43,524 nucleotides of DNA from an uncultured Blautia sp. (GCA_944380235.1 CALWHD010000078.1:1-43524); one strand, 5' to 3'; positions 17,343 to 25,122 are shown, counted from the stretch's first letter. A program made the numbers and translations. The notes: a model not told the origin generated them from the letters alone.

Positions 17343-17609
17343 ATGTTTCGGTTAATGGGAACTATTTATAAAAACACGCATGTCCTGAAAAGCACGGTCA
17401 TCTGTGACGATACTGCCTCTACCAGAACCCAGAAAGTCTTCCGGTGCCTTGAATGTATCTGTCACAAGTTCGATCTTTCATCGCCCATCTGGCTGGATGT
17501 TAATATTTCAGATTTTCAGCGTTTCTCCAAAGTGCGGTTTTCTCAGGATAATTTCATAGAAATCATAGATTTTGATTATCTTGAACTTCAGATTATAGAA
17601 GAGGACTAA
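17343..17609 (+). CDS. Small conserved protein of unknown function (88 residues)
   Basis: A small soluble protein with a good AAAGGA site, its own promoter and a hairpin terminator after the stop, so it is a real monocistronic gene. The sequence begins MFRLMGTIYKNTHVLK and includes STRTQKVFRCLECICHKFD, then PIWLDVNISDFQRFSKVRF and a strongly acidic end (IDFDYLELQIIEED). I recall closely similar small proteins in many Lachnospiraceae, always annotated as hypothetical; this is memory and not a search. No catalytic or DNA-binding motif is visible. Three cysteines (one CLECIC cluster) could bind metal but the spacing is not diagnostic. Confidence 0.75.
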   Translation: MFRLMGTIYKNTHVLKSTVICDDTASTRTQKVFRCLECICHKFDLSSPIWLDVNISDFQRFSKVRFSQDNFIEIIDFDYLELQIIEED

Positions 17610-17612
17610 AAG

Positions 17613-17655
17613 TATACCGGGCTGGTCCCGCAGGCAGCAGGATCAGCCCGGTATA
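17613..17655. terminator. Hairpin at the convergent ends of the small protein and XRE genes
   Basis: A 12-bp perfect stem (17613-17624 with 17644-17655) immediately after the small-protein stop. Its right arm contains the stop codon of the convergent XRE gene. The T tract (17663-17668) is a little removed from the stem. Confidence 0.65.
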
Positions 17656-18011
17656 TTGCATGCTTTTTTAAGTTTCGCGTCCTTGCGGAGGGTCTTTTTC
17701 GTTGCAGCAGCTATATCTGCAATGACACGGATTTCATAATCATCACAATCACTCAGCACAGATTGAATGTCCTTCTCAAACACTGGTTTAGAAGATATGA
17801 CACTGTCTGCTAAGAGTCCGTCCACTGAAACATGCAGTGCGTTTGCCAGATTTACCAGGGTGGGCAGACTGACCTTTGTAGTACCTGTCTCTATATTGCT
17901 CAGATGGCTGGGTGACAGATTGACCTGCTCTGCAAGACGCTCCTGAGTAATATCCAGGCGAACACGTGCAACTTTTATACGTCTGCCAATAGATTTATAA
18001 TCTATACTCAT
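17643..18011 (-). CDS. XRE-family transcriptional regulator
   Basis: DNA-binding protein of 122 residues. Residues about 7-62 form a classic XRE/HTH_3 domain: IGRRIKVARVRLDITQERLA, then VNLSPSHLSNIETGTTKVSL and LVNLANALHVSVDGLLA. The C-terminal 55 residues are a helical tail (EIRVIADIAAATKKTL) that probably serves dimerisation. AAGGAGG precedes the ATG. It is divergent from the Crh-like HPr gene, and the shared region contains a perfect palindrome that is the likely operator. Targets beyond its own promoter and the HPr-like gene are unknown. Confidence 0.88.
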   Translation of the reverse strand: MSIDYKSIGRRIKVARVRLDITQERLAEQVNLSPSHLSNIETGTTKVSLPTLVNLANALHVSVDGLLADSVISSKPVFEKDIQSVLSDCDDYEIRVIADIAAATKKTLRKDAKLKKACNIPG

Positions 18012-18078
18012 GTTGTCCTCCTTTGCACAAATCTACATAAGCTATTTTATCCGTCGTTTCCTTAAAATATAATAATCC

Positions 18079-18099
18079 ATATCCGTATAATACGGATAT
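18079..18099. promoter_or_regulatory. Palindromic operator candidate between xre and the HPr-like gene
   Basis: ATATCCGTA (18079-18087), three bases, TACGGATAT (18091-18099): a perfect 9-bp inverted repeat with a core that also reads as a -10 hexamer. It lies between the divergent XRE gene and the plus-strand promoter at 18116, as expected for an XRE operator. Confidence 0.6.
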
Positions 18100-18115
18100 A
18101 TCACAATTTTTTTTA

Positions 18116-18144
18116 TTGAAATGTAAGACGGACTGCTATATAAT
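18116..18144 (+). promoter_or_regulatory. Promoter of the HPr-like gene
   Basis: TTGAAA (18116-18121), 17-base spacer and TATAAT (18139-18144), about 50 bases before the start codon at 18196. Confidence 0.8.
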
Positions 18145-18195
18145 TATATAGAAATTTGCATGATTATGCAGACCAGCAGAAGGAGGGATATCCAT

Positions 18196-18447
18196 ATGGT
18201 AAAAAAACAAATATGTATCGTTAACCTGGAAAAAACCTATGACCGTCCATTTTCTGAATTGGTTCGCACCGCCTGTCAGTTCCAGAGCAGAATCCTGCTG
18301 CATTATGGCACAAAACAGGTGAACGCCAAAAGTATTATGGGAGTCATGGCATTTGAATTATCAGAAGGTACTGTACTGACCATCACTGCAGAAGGCAATG
18401 ACGAGGCAGCAGCCGCAAAGGCTCTGGAAGCTTTCCTAACCGATTAA
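18196..18447 (+). CDS. HPr-like protein without the phosphocarrier histidine (Crh-like)
   Basis: An 83-residue HPr-fold protein that aligns without gaps to B. subtilis HPr. The regulatory site is intact: VNAKSIMGVM with Ser at position 46, the target of HPr kinase. The phosphocarrier site is lost: where HPr has GIHARPA, this has KTYDRPF, so His15 is Tyr. It therefore cannot accept phosphate from enzyme I in the normal way, but may be phosphorylated on Ser46 and act as a CcpA co-regulator, as Crh does (Crh has Gln15). The start is the ATG after GGAGG; an in-frame upstream start at 18160 lies before the site. It is divergent from an XRE regulator. The Crh role is inferred. Confidence 0.85.
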   Translation: MVKKQICIVNLEKTYDRPFSELVRTACQFQSRILLHYGTKQVNAKSIMGVMAFELSEGTVLTITAEGNDEAAAAKALEAFLTD

Positions 18448-18521
18448 GACTCAGGCAGGATCTGATAAATACATATATTCTTGGTACCTTTGACACATTT
18501 ATAAATACAGTACAGGTAAAA

Positions 18522-18555
18522 TGCGGCAGCCGTCTTCTGACACACGGCTGCCGCA
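18522..18555 (-). terminator. Terminator after the membrane protein gene
   Basis: A perfect 12-bp GC-rich stem (18522-18533 with 18544-18555). The U tract (UUUUACC) lies on the minus-strand side, so it chiefly ends the convergent membrane-protein transcript; it may also end the HPr-like transcript. Confidence 0.75.
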
Positions 18556-18655
18556 CTCCTGTCTGCCGTTCAAGTCCGGCATGATCTATTCTCATTTTCT
18601 ATTTCTTTTTCCCCTCCCTCTTTATCCTCTGGTTCAGCATACTCAACACAGATGA

Positions 18656-19456
18656 TCAACTCAGAAATTCTCGTATCACATCTTTTACAATGGCCTTCTC
18701 TTCTTTGTTGAGAAGATGACTGTAACGGCTGTCAGATGCCGCAGCCTCAAGAACTCCTTGCTCCAGCTGACGGGCAATCTGCTCTTTTTCCTGTTCTTTT
18801 TCCTGCTCTCTCCCCAGTTCCTTTGATCTTTCTTTTGCTTTAACAGAAGGAGCACTTTCTTTTTTGCGGTTTCCCCGTTTCTCCTTGGCTGCAGCCGTTA
18901 CTGCCCTGCTGCTTTCCATGGGAATGATCTTTGCCGCTTCTCTGGAGCATCGGTTCTCCACATAATCCAAAAGATTTGTCTCCATCACTTCTTCCTGATA
19001 TCCTGATCCTGTCAGCATACGCACTCCAAGGAGAAAAATCAACATTCCTGCTCCCGTGATCACAGCACTGTCCACCGCAGCCTGTTCCCCCAGAACAGGC
19101 AGGCGGACTGTAGTAATCTGATTTTTTACGGTCAAAGCGATATGAAGCGCCATAAACAAAAAAGAGAGGAACAAAGCGCCCCAGGAAATTCCTTTTACCT
19201 GTCGGATATTCCAGGGTCCTATCTTTCGTCCTCTCATTCTTCTGATAACGTACACGGAAGGATTATGTATCTCTGTGTTCTCTCTTAAAAGTTTCTGGTG
19301 CTCCTGTACAAAACTTTCCAGCCATTTGTTCTTTGTCTCCCAGGGATTTTTCAAATCTCTCAGAACTCTTTTGTTGCTGCTGTAGACTGCCAGCGTGCTT
19401 ACAAGGCAAATCACGCCCATAAGCCAGGAACCGTAATAAAAAAACAGGTGCTCCAT
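18656..19456 (-). CDS. Membrane protein of unknown function with charged C-terminal tail
   Basis: Not recognised. The 266-residue protein has a membrane segment at about 5-25, two more at about 93-113 and 130-148, and a soluble stretch between the first and second. From about residue 185 on it is highly charged (Lys/Glu/Arg/Gln runs such as KEKRGNRKKES and a Glu-Gln-Lys repeat), probably coiled coil, ending in EEKAIVKDVIREFLS. AGGAGG precedes the ATG. It lies downstream of the nucleosidase gene on the same strand with an intervening minus-strand TATAAT at about 19553, so it may be transcribed alone. Tail topology suggests a cytoplasmic interaction region. Confidence 0.7.
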   Translation of the reverse strand: MEHLFFYYGSWLMGVICLVSTLAVYSSNKRVLRDLKNPWETKNKWLESFVQEHQKLLRENTEIHNPSVYVIRRMRGRKIGPWNIRQVKGISWGALFLSFLFMALHIALTVKNQITTVRLPVLGEQAAVDSAVITGAGMLIFLLGVRMLTGSGYQEEVMETNLLDYVENRCSREAAKIIPMESSRAVTAAAKEKRGNRKKESAPSVKAKERSKELGREQEKEQEKEQIARQLEQGVLEAAASDSRYSHLLNKEEKAIVKDVIREFLS

Positions 19457-19613
19457 AATTCCTCCTCATTTTCGGCAAAGGGCAGGAACCTCTTCCCTGC
19501 CCTGTCTGCTCTTTTTTCACGGACAGCATGTCCCGCCGTGTTTATGAGAATATTATATAGCACCCATCTGTGTTTGAAAACAAAAATCGTTCGACAAATT
19601 ACCTCCTGCGGCG

Positions 19614-20315
19614 TCATTGCAGCTCTTTCATCATGCTCTCCACAAGGTTTACACTGTGCTGGATGGCCTGTTTTTCAAAAGTAGGATAATCCACATGGGC
19701 ACTGTTATCTGCCTTATCTGAAATAGCGCGGATCACAAGATATGGAATTCGATTCAGGTATGCGGCCTGAGCAATGGCTCCGCCTTCCATCTCTGTACAC
19801 CAGCCCTGTGTATTGTTTACAATGGCGGCTTTCCTTTCTGCGTCTGCAATAAACTGGTCGCCGCTCACAACCCTTCCCTCAAAAACCTGGATCTCCGGGT
19901 TTACTTCCCTGCACACTTTCGCTGCCAGCGTTCTTAACCTTTCATCTGCTGGAAAAGCCAGAGTGTCCATGCGCGGAATCTGTCCCAGAGGATAGCCAAA
20001 CTCTCTGGCATCTACGTCGTGCTGCATCGTATCCGTAGAAAGAACAATATCGCCGATATTGATCTCGTTTTTCAAAGAGCCGGCAATACCTGTATTGATT
20101 ACTGCATCTACCTGAAAGTCATCTGCAAGAATCTGTGTACAGATCCCTGCATTCACCTTTCCGATTCCTGCCCGCACCACCACAGCTTCCTTTTCATTTA
20201 ACTTTCCACGGAAAAATTCCATACCAGCCTTGTGATGTACAGTTACCTCTGTCATTTTCTCTTTTAACATTGCCACTTCTTCTTCCATGGCACCGATGAT
20301 TCCGATTACTTTCAT
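19614..20315 (-). CDS. mtnN: 5'-methylthioadenosine/S-adenosylhomocysteine nucleosidase
   Basis: Hydrolyses MTA and SAH to adenine plus the thio-ribose product, recycling SAM by-products and feeding methionine salvage and AI-2 precursor formation. The 233 residues match the family. Key stretches are IGIIGAMEEEV at the start, INTGIAGSL, VVSGDQFI, TEMEGGAIAQAAY (substrate-binding Met and Glu) and the catalytic RAISDKAD with Asp. The start is placed at the ATG opening MKVIGI, with GGAG 9 bases upstream; an earlier in-frame ATG at 20339 has a weak site. No luxS or methionine genes are adjacent. Confidence 0.93.
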   Translation of the reverse strand: MKVIGIIGAMEEEVAMLKEKMTEVTVHHKAGMEFFRGKLNEKEAVVVRAGIGKVNAGICTQILADDFQVDAVINTGIAGSLKNEINIGDIVLSTDTMQHDVDAREFGYPLGQIPRMDTLAFPADERLRTLAAKVCREVNPEIQVFEGRVVSGDQFIADAERKAAIVNNTQGWCTEMEGGAIAQAAYLNRIPYLVIRAISDKADNSAHVDYPTFEKQAIQHSVNLVESMMKELQ

Positions 20316-20544
20316 ATCCTCAATCTCCTGATCTTCCATACTGTTTCTTCTAAGATAACTGCCGGGGATACCGGCATATATCCTTTGTCATATCTCCTTT
20401 ATTCTACACGTTTTTTCCTGTTATGACCAGACTGCTTTTGAAATTTTAGCTTTTCAGCTGTTTTGTCTGAAACCAGCAGTGGACTTTACTATTTTGGTCT
20501 GGTATAATGAGGAATAGTAAAACTCATAGAAGGAGGCGATCATT

Positions 20545-20790
20545 ATGACTGTATATAAAACAAAAGGCGTATGTTCACGCTCTATCGAGATTGAAGTTGA
20601 CGGAGATACCATCCAGTCCGTGAAGTTCAACGGAGGCTGCAACGGCAACACCAAAGGCATCGCAAGCCTGGTACAAGGCATGAAAGTGGATGATGTAATC
20701 AGCCGCTTAAAGGGAACTGACTGCGGCGGCAGGGGAACTTCATGTCCGGACCAGCTTGCAAGAGCCCTCGAAGCTATGAAAGAACAATAA
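20545..20790 (+). CDS. TSCPD-domain protein (TIGR03905 type)
   Basis: An 81-residue protein consisting only of the small Cys-containing TSCPD domain also found at the C-terminus of B12-dependent ribonucleotide reductase. Visible signatures are FNGGCNGNTKGIASLV and the eponymous GTSCPDQLARAL, with Cys in CGGRGTSC. Biochemical function of the free-standing form is not established; a redox or regulatory link to deoxynucleotide synthesis is a family-based guess. AGGAGG precedes the ATG, and TATAAT lies at 20503-20508. Monocistronic. Confidence 0.88.
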   Translation: MTVYKTKGVCSRSIEIEVDGDTIQSVKFNGGCNGNTKGIASLVQGMKVDDVISRLKGTDCGGRGTSCPDQLARALEAMKEQ

Positions 20791-20878
20791 TCCAGCCAGA
20801 TCTTTCCGTACGGCGGCAGACACAGTGCGCCGGCAGATGAAAGAAACGCAGCCAGCTCTGCTGGCTGGAACTCCGGCA

Positions 20879-20924
20879 GACGGCAGCTCCTGTGTATCAT
20901 TAATACACGGGGCCGCCGTCTTTC
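20879..20924 (+). terminator. Terminator after the TSCPD gene
   Basis: GACGGC (20879-20884) pairs with GCCGTC (20915-20920) around an inner TGTGTA/TACACG stem, followed by TTTC. A smaller 7-bp hairpin (20850-20866) stands just before. Both fill the 160-base gap before the convergent LUD gene. Confidence 0.7.
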
Positions 20925-20952
20925 ACATCTTACATGTTTTCTTCTGCTCTTC

Positions 20953-21570
20953 TTAATAGCCCAAGTTTTCATGTATCAATATAATCTCGTAGTCACTCGC
21001 CATGGGTTTGCCCCATAATACAAAAAGCCCTCTGCAGATTCTTCCCGGGCTCTTGCAGTCAAAGCATTGCTTTCCTTCTGCCGCACATGGAGTCGCTGAA
21101 CCCAGCCTCTTGGCATTTAAAGGAGCCGCTACATTTCTTGCCCGGTATAAAGCGGCATCATAATCTTTCTCAATTTTATTTTCTCCTGCCACCAGATAAA
21201 CCTTTTCATGACCATAAAAAATAGATGCCACACGATTTCCCATACCGTCAATATTAATGATCTCCCCGGTTTCCGCAATAGCATTTACAGAGGAAATATA
21301 AACAGATGCTGCGTTCGCTTCCATACGGACTTCCTGACTGCTTTTTCCCTCCGGCATTCTCTGATGCCAGGAAACCTGGTTATGCTTCTCCAGCAATTCA
21401 TAAAGCCCCATCTGCTCCAGTGTCACAGATCCGCCAAATCCCACGGTCTTTTTATCAATCTGGCTGTCCATATATTGTGCTGCTTCTGCTGCTGTTTCAA
21501 AGCAGGAAACCTTGTACCCTAGCTCACATAAATTCTTTTTAATTAGATCAAAATTCTTTCTTCCAGTCAT
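20953..21570 (-). CDS. LUD-domain protein (lactate-utilisation-type)
   Basis: About 205 residues covering one LUD domain, as in LutC/LutB-related stand-alone proteins. Family stretches are TVGFGGSVTLEQMGLYELL, NAIAETGEIINIDGMGNRVA, YGHEKVYLVAGENKI and RARNVAAPLNAKRL. A Cys cluster near the C-terminus (TPCAAEGKQCFDCKSPGRIC) probably binds a metal or cluster. The start is the ATG after AAGGAGAAGG, with an in-frame extension to 21600 judged less likely. Many gut Clostridia carry several such orphan LUD proteins whose function is not known; lactate oxidation cannot be inferred from a lone gene. Confidence 0.85.
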   Translation of the reverse strand: MTGRKNFDLIKKNLCELGYKVSCFETAAEAAQYMDSQIDKKTVGFGGSVTLEQMGLYELLEKHNQVSWHQRMPEGKSSQEVRMEANAASVYISSVNAIAETGEIINIDGMGNRVASIFYGHEKVYLVAGENKIEKDYDAALYRARNVAAPLNAKRLGSATPCAAEGKQCFDCKSPGRICRGLFVLWGKPMASDYEIILIHENLGY

Positions 21571-21644
21571 TTCCTTCTCCTTTTTTCTCCCCGGAAGCAT
21601 TTCGGCTGCCGGAACATTTCATATAGAATTTCCGTATAGACCCC

Positions 21645-21819
21645 TTATGGTCTTATATAGATCAGATCCGTAATTCCATCATAGGCTTTGGTATCTGCCA
21701 GCTTACATGGATCTTTCGAAGTGAAGGTAATCTCTTTTTGTAAGGGAATTTCCCTGTGGGTGATCACATAACTCATAACCGTCAAGGCTCATGGCAGCAA
21801 ACAATTTCACTTTTCTCAT
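21645..21819 (-). pseudogene. Remnant of a RibD-type (dihydrofolate-reductase fold) protein gene
   Basis: A ribosome binding site (AAGGAAC) and ATG open a frame MRKVKLFAAMSLDGY, the standard N-terminus of RibD C-terminal-domain/DHFR-like reductases. It then loses phase. One base later, another frame reads SYVITHREIPLQKEITFTSK followed by DPCKLADTKAYDGITDL, which is the middle of the same family, and stops at 21645. The segment that should lie between (about 50-60 residues) and the C-terminal half are missing. This is best explained by an internal deletion plus truncation. It fills the gap between the LUD and pyrophosphatase-like genes. Confidence 0.65.
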
Positions 21820-21886
21820 ACTTTCTGTTCCTTTCTAGTACCGTAGTCTGCATATCCCCTTTTTGCTTTCTGGCGTTTCTTATCTC

Positions 21887-22249
21887 TCAGCTCTGTATGT
21901 CAAAATCAAAATACTGCTCCTGAAAATATACCTGTCTCCTGATTTCTTCTTCTGTGAAATCTGTCCCCTCCGGTGCCACTACCCATTTCTCTTCCACATC
22001 ATTCTTCCGGTGTATCACAGCGATCACCTTCCCTGTGAAACTATCCAAAGGCTCCTGTACTCCCAGAACATAAGCATCCTGTTCTTCCCCGTCTCCGCCC
22101 AGGATTCCCTCCACATATCCATAATTTACCGGATAAAAAATATTTTTGTGACGCGGATGGAAGGTCCCCATTTTTCTGTCAATAGTTACTGTAACGGTCT
22201 TTCCTATAATGTCATTTAAGCCGTTCAGCATATCACTGTACTCTTTCAT
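21887..22249 (-). CDS. Inorganic pyrophosphatase-like protein, short form
   Basis: About 120 residues that match the core of family I soluble pyrophosphatase: PVNYGYVEGILGGDGEEQDAY aligns with the catalytic Tyr/Asp-rich motif (NYGxxPxTxxGDGDPxD), followed by GKVIAVIHRKNDVEEKWVV. It is shorter than the usual 165-175 residues and the motif has Glu where one metal-ligand Asp normally stands, so activity is uncertain; such short members are annotated as inorganic pyrophosphatase in related genomes. The start is placed at the ATG after GAGGG; a longer frame to 22282 overlaps the upstream GNAT stop and has no site. Probably translationally coupled to that gene. Confidence 0.7.
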   Translation of the reverse strand: MKEYSDMLNGLNDIIGKTVTVTIDRKMGTFHPRHKNIFYPVNYGYVEGILGGDGEEQDAYVLGVQEPLDSFTGKVIAVIHRKNDVEEKWVVAPEGTDFTEEEIRRQVYFQEQYFDFDIQS

Positions 22250-22283
22250 ATCTCTGCCCTCGGCTCCTTTCTGCAGATACATT

Positions 22284-22808
22284 TCAAATCAAATAGTCAA
22301 AGAGCCTGAAATCTGCCAATCCTGTATCAGGGTAGAACATTTTAACAGTCTCGCAATATTGAAACCCCATTTTCAAATAAGCTTTCTCTGCCGGGATATT
22401 TCCCTGCAGCACGTCCAGACGAATGGTTTTCCCCTTTTCCTTTTCTGCAATTTTTATCGCCTTCTGAACCATCTGTTTCGCAATCCCCTGTCCTGAAAAT
22501 GCAGGGTGTACTCCCAGAGCATGAATCACCAGTACCTCCTGTTCCTCTGCCTGTATTCTCCATGAAATCTTTTTGTAATTCTCATGACAAGAATGATTCA
22601 GTATCATACAGGAAAGAATCTTCCCATCCTTCCTGCCCAAATATAACTCCTGCTTTTTTATTGCTTCTTCCAGGAACTCCCGGGTGGGATAAATATCCTT
22701 TTTCCATCCCGGCTTATACTCTGTCTCCGCCAGAGCATCAATGAGGTCATAATAAAACTCCACAACTTCCTCATATTCTTCCTCTGCAGCTTTCCTGATC
22801 TTCAGCAT
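22284..22808 (-). CDS. GNAT-family N-acetyltransferase
   Basis: Predicted acetyl-CoA-dependent acetyltransferase of 174 residues. The acetyl-CoA loop is visible as VHPAFSGQGIAKQMVQKAI (R/Q-x-x-G-x-G/A type, Q-G-I-A here), followed by IRLDVLQGNIPAEKAYLKMGF, the characteristic beta4-alpha4 pair. A good AGGAG precedes the ATG. It is followed within a few bases by the pyrophosphatase-like gene. Substrate unknown. Confidence 0.85.
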   Translation of the reverse strand: MLKIRKAAEEEYEEVVEFYYDLIDALAETEYKPGWKKDIYPTREFLEEAIKKQELYLGRKDGKILSCMILNHSCHENYKKISWRIQAEEQEVLVIHALGVHPAFSGQGIAKQMVQKAIKIAEKEKGKTIRLDVLQGNIPAEKAYLKMGFQYCETVKMFYPDTGLADFRLFDYLI

Positions 22809-22906
22809 AAACCTCTCCTCTTTTCCGTATTTCTGCTATCTTGTCTTTTCGTTTTCCATCCCTTTGTCTGCTTTCCTATCTAGCAAAAAATCTGAATGCA
22901 CTGATT

Positions 22907-23191
22907 TTATCTTTCTTTCACTGTAACAAAGACGTTATCTCCCGGCTGTTTCCCTATTTTACTGCGGATATCTTTACGGATTCCAATAATATAACAGATC
23001 GATCCGTCTGCATTTTTTACTCCCATATTCACAATGCTCCCGCAATAGGGTTCTCCGTCAAAGGTCACGTTCACTTTCACTCTGCCTTTGCCAAATTCCT
23101 TCCTGATATCATAAGGAAAACGTATATATGCTCCGCCTTTTTCCGGAACAGCCTCAATCACAGCAGAAAATTCATAGATTTTTTCACTCAT
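22907..23191 (-). CDS. DUF1905-domain protein
   Basis: A 94-residue protein matching the DUF1905 beta-barrel family: YEFSAVIEAVPEKGGAYIRF, PYDIRKEFGKGRVKVNVTFD, then GDNVFVTVKER at the end. Function of the family is not established; it is often found alone or fused to a YdeI-type domain. The start codon follows a modest GTAAGGGTATG context (GTAAGGG just before the ATG). It stands alone between the GNAT and tag genes on the same strand. Confidence 0.8.
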   Translation of the reverse strand: MSEKIYEFSAVIEAVPEKGGAYIRFPYDIRKEFGKGRVKVNVTFDGEPYCGSIVNMGVKNADGSICYIIGIRKDIRSKIGKQPGDNVFVTVKER

Positions 23192-23257
23192 ACCCTTACT
23201 TTACTCCTTTTCCTGTATGGTATAAGAATTCACTCCTGTTTAAACTTAATGATGTTC

Positions 23258-23845
23258 TCACAGGATGTACCTGATATCTCCTTCTTTCAACAGTTTCTCA
23301 TATTTATAACAATTACATGCATGGTCATTAATGATCCCGCATGCCTGCAAATGAGAAAATATGGTGATTGAGCCCAGATATTTAAATCCTCTTTTTTTCA
23401 TATCCCGGCTCACCTGATCCGATAATTCATTCCTCACTTCTGGCTGTCCCTGCTGATGCTTTACATAGACAAAGGTCTTATAGTCTGAAAAACCCCAGAT
23501 ATAATCATCAAAACTCCCAAATTTCCCGATTACTTTCAGAAAACATTTCGCATTATTAATGATCGCCTCAATCTTCCTTCTGGACTTTATCATTCCATCT
23601 GTGTTCATAATATTTTCTATTTTTTCTTCATCATACAGCGCAATCTTCTCATAATCAAAGTCATCGAAACACGCTCTGAAAATTTCTCTTTTCTTCAGCA
23701 TCATGGTCCAGTTCAGGCCGCACTGCATAGCCTCCATTAATAAGTATTCGAAATGTTTCTTATCATCATGAAGGAGATTTCCCCATTCCTCATCATGATA
23801 TTTCTGCAGGATTCCTCCGTCAATACACCATTCGCATCTTTCCAT
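23258..23845 (-). CDS. tag: DNA-3-methyladenine glycosylase I
   Basis: Excises 3-methyladenine from alkylated DNA as the first step of base excision repair. Family stretches are RCEWC at the start, KYHDEEWGNLLHDDKKHFEYL, MQCGLNWTMMLKKREIFRACF and WGFSDYKTFVYV. The zinc ligands of Tag are present: Cys near residue 4, His in YHDEEWG, and the C-terminal HLQACGIINDHACNCYKY pair. The 195 residues match the family. AGGAGG precedes the ATG. It lies 15 bases upstream of nothing else co-directional except the DUF1905 gene and follows the membrane protein gene. Confidence 0.92.
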   Translation of the reverse strand: MERCEWCIDGGILQKYHDEEWGNLLHDDKKHFEYLLMEAMQCGLNWTMMLKKREIFRACFDDFDYEKIALYDEEKIENIMNTDGMIKSRRKIEAIINNAKCFLKVIGKFGSFDDYIWGFSDYKTFVYVKHQQGQPEVRNELSDQVSRDMKKRGFKYLGSITIFSHLQACGIINDHACNCYKYEKLLKEGDIRYIL

Positions 23846-23860
23846 GATTTTCCTCCTTCC

Positions 23861-24643
23861 TTACTCTCCCCTCCGGTACTTAATAATGAAATAAATCATG
23901 CTGGAAAGAGAAAACATCGCTCCTCCCAAGCAGGGAAAATACAGGACCTGGGACAATATTCCAAAATATGGATGGCTGCCCAGACACAGCATTCCAAAAA
24001 TTACCAGTGCTGCCAGGCTGAGAAAAATACAAACCGGATTTCTACTCTCCTTAAGCTCCACTGCATTGTTCCATGTCCTTTTTCTTTCCAGCAGATACCG
24101 TAATTCTTCCTCATCCTCGTATCCCCTTACAAGATGATAAGTCCATTTTCCAGTTTTCTCCTGACTGTTTCGTATCCAGCACACCAGAGAATAGGAGCCG
24201 GGGTGTTCCTTTATACTTTCTACTTTCAGGATTTCCACCGCTCCGGGAGGAACTATGTTTGCCTTTTCGACTTCATTCTTAATCGCCTCCAGATTCTTTT
24301 CAATCTCCACGAACGTCTGGATACTGCCGGTAAGTCCCCGCCGGTATCTGCTCCATTGCCGGACATCCAATACATACAGGCGGTCTTCATCGTCTCTGCA
24401 AAAAATCGTCGCGTCTCTGTGCTGGCTCCGTCCCAGCCGGAATGCCAGAAAAATCACCACTGATGTGATAAAAAGACAAAGGATAAAAGCTGCTGCTTCT
24501 CTGTATTCATCTGTGAGAAGGATCAAACCTGCAGTTCCCAAGATCAGGAGAAAAGCCAGAGCTAAAATTCCAAACAATCCGGAAAGCATATGTACCGCAA
24601 AATGGTTTTTCTGCTTTGTCCGGTGTGACATCCAGACCTTCAT
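23861..24643 (-). CDS. Membrane protein of unknown function (four predicted helices)
   Basis: Not recognised. The 260-residue protein has two hydrophobic segments near the N-terminus (about 17-45 and 50-68), a soluble region of about 130 residues, and two more hydrophobic segments near the C-terminus (about 205-225 and 230-252). The soluble part includes a putative coiled stretch (EIEKNLEAIKNEVEKANI) and VEILKVESIKEHPGSYSLV. GGAGGGAGG precedes the ATG. It is 15 bases upstream of tag, so the two are probably co-transcribed, though no functional link is evident. Confidence 0.7.
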   Translation of the reverse strand: MKVWMSHRTKQKNHFAVHMLSGLFGILALAFLLILGTAGLILLTDEYREAAAFILCLFITSVVIFLAFRLGRSQHRDATIFCRDDEDRLYVLDVRQWSRYRRGLTGSIQTFVEIEKNLEAIKNEVEKANIVPPGAVEILKVESIKEHPGSYSLVCWIRNSQEKTGKWTYHLVRGYEDEEELRYLLERKRTWNNAVELKESRNPVCIFLSLAALVIFGMLCLGSHPYFGILSQVLYFPCLGGAMFSLSSMIYFIIKYRRGE

Positions 24644-24660
24644 ACTCTGACTCCTCCCTC

Positions 24661-25113
24661 CTATAACTCAGAAAACTTATTTATTGCTTTCTCCGGTTTC
24701 CATACCATAGAATATTCTTTTTCTCCTGTATCTTCATCTATATCCTCACATTGAATTTCAAAACCTTCTCTTTTATAAAACTTTACTGCTCGTACATTTT
24801 TTTGATATACACTTAAATATAACTGCTTTTTTCTTTCTTTCACAAACTCCAGCAGCTGCCTTCCAATGCCGCAAGACTGCGCCTCACTGCATACAAAAAT
24901 TCCTGCAATATAATCACCGGTTAATCCTACAAATCCTTGGATCTCATTTTCCTCTTCATGAACATACACTTCTGCCTGCAAAAGCATTTCTTTCACTGTT
25001 TCCAAATGATCTCTCCAATATTGTTCCGGGATAAAACTGTGTGCCTTTATATTCGTGTGAATCCAAATATCGGCAACTCTCTCCCTGTCTGTCTTCTGCA
25101 TTCTTCTGATCAT
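24661..25113 (-). CDS. GNAT-family N-acetyltransferase
   Basis: A 150-residue acetyltransferase. The start MIRRMQKTDRERVADIWIHTN is typical of the RimI-like branch. The acetyl-CoA loop is present as QSCGIGRQLLEFVKERK, and VRAVKFYKREGFEI is the usual C-terminal signature. Its ribosome binding site is weak (GAGAAC), and it starts only 9 bases after the GrpB stop, so it is probably translated by coupling. The neighbourhood is more AT-rich than the average of the window. Substrate unknown. Confidence 0.85.
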   Translation of the reverse strand: MIRRMQKTDRERVADIWIHTNIKAHSFIPEQYWRDHLETVKEMLLQAEVYVHEEENEIQGFVGLTGDYIAGIFVCSEAQSCGIGRQLLEFVKERKKQLYLSVYQKNVRAVKFYKREGFEIQCEDIDEDTGEKEYSMVWKPEKAINKFSEL

Positions 25114-25122
25114 ATCATGTTC

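Noticed and set aside
20454..20972. 172-residue minus-strand frame over the TSCPD gene
   Set aside because: Antisense to a well-supported gene and its terminator; low-quality composition and no start signal.
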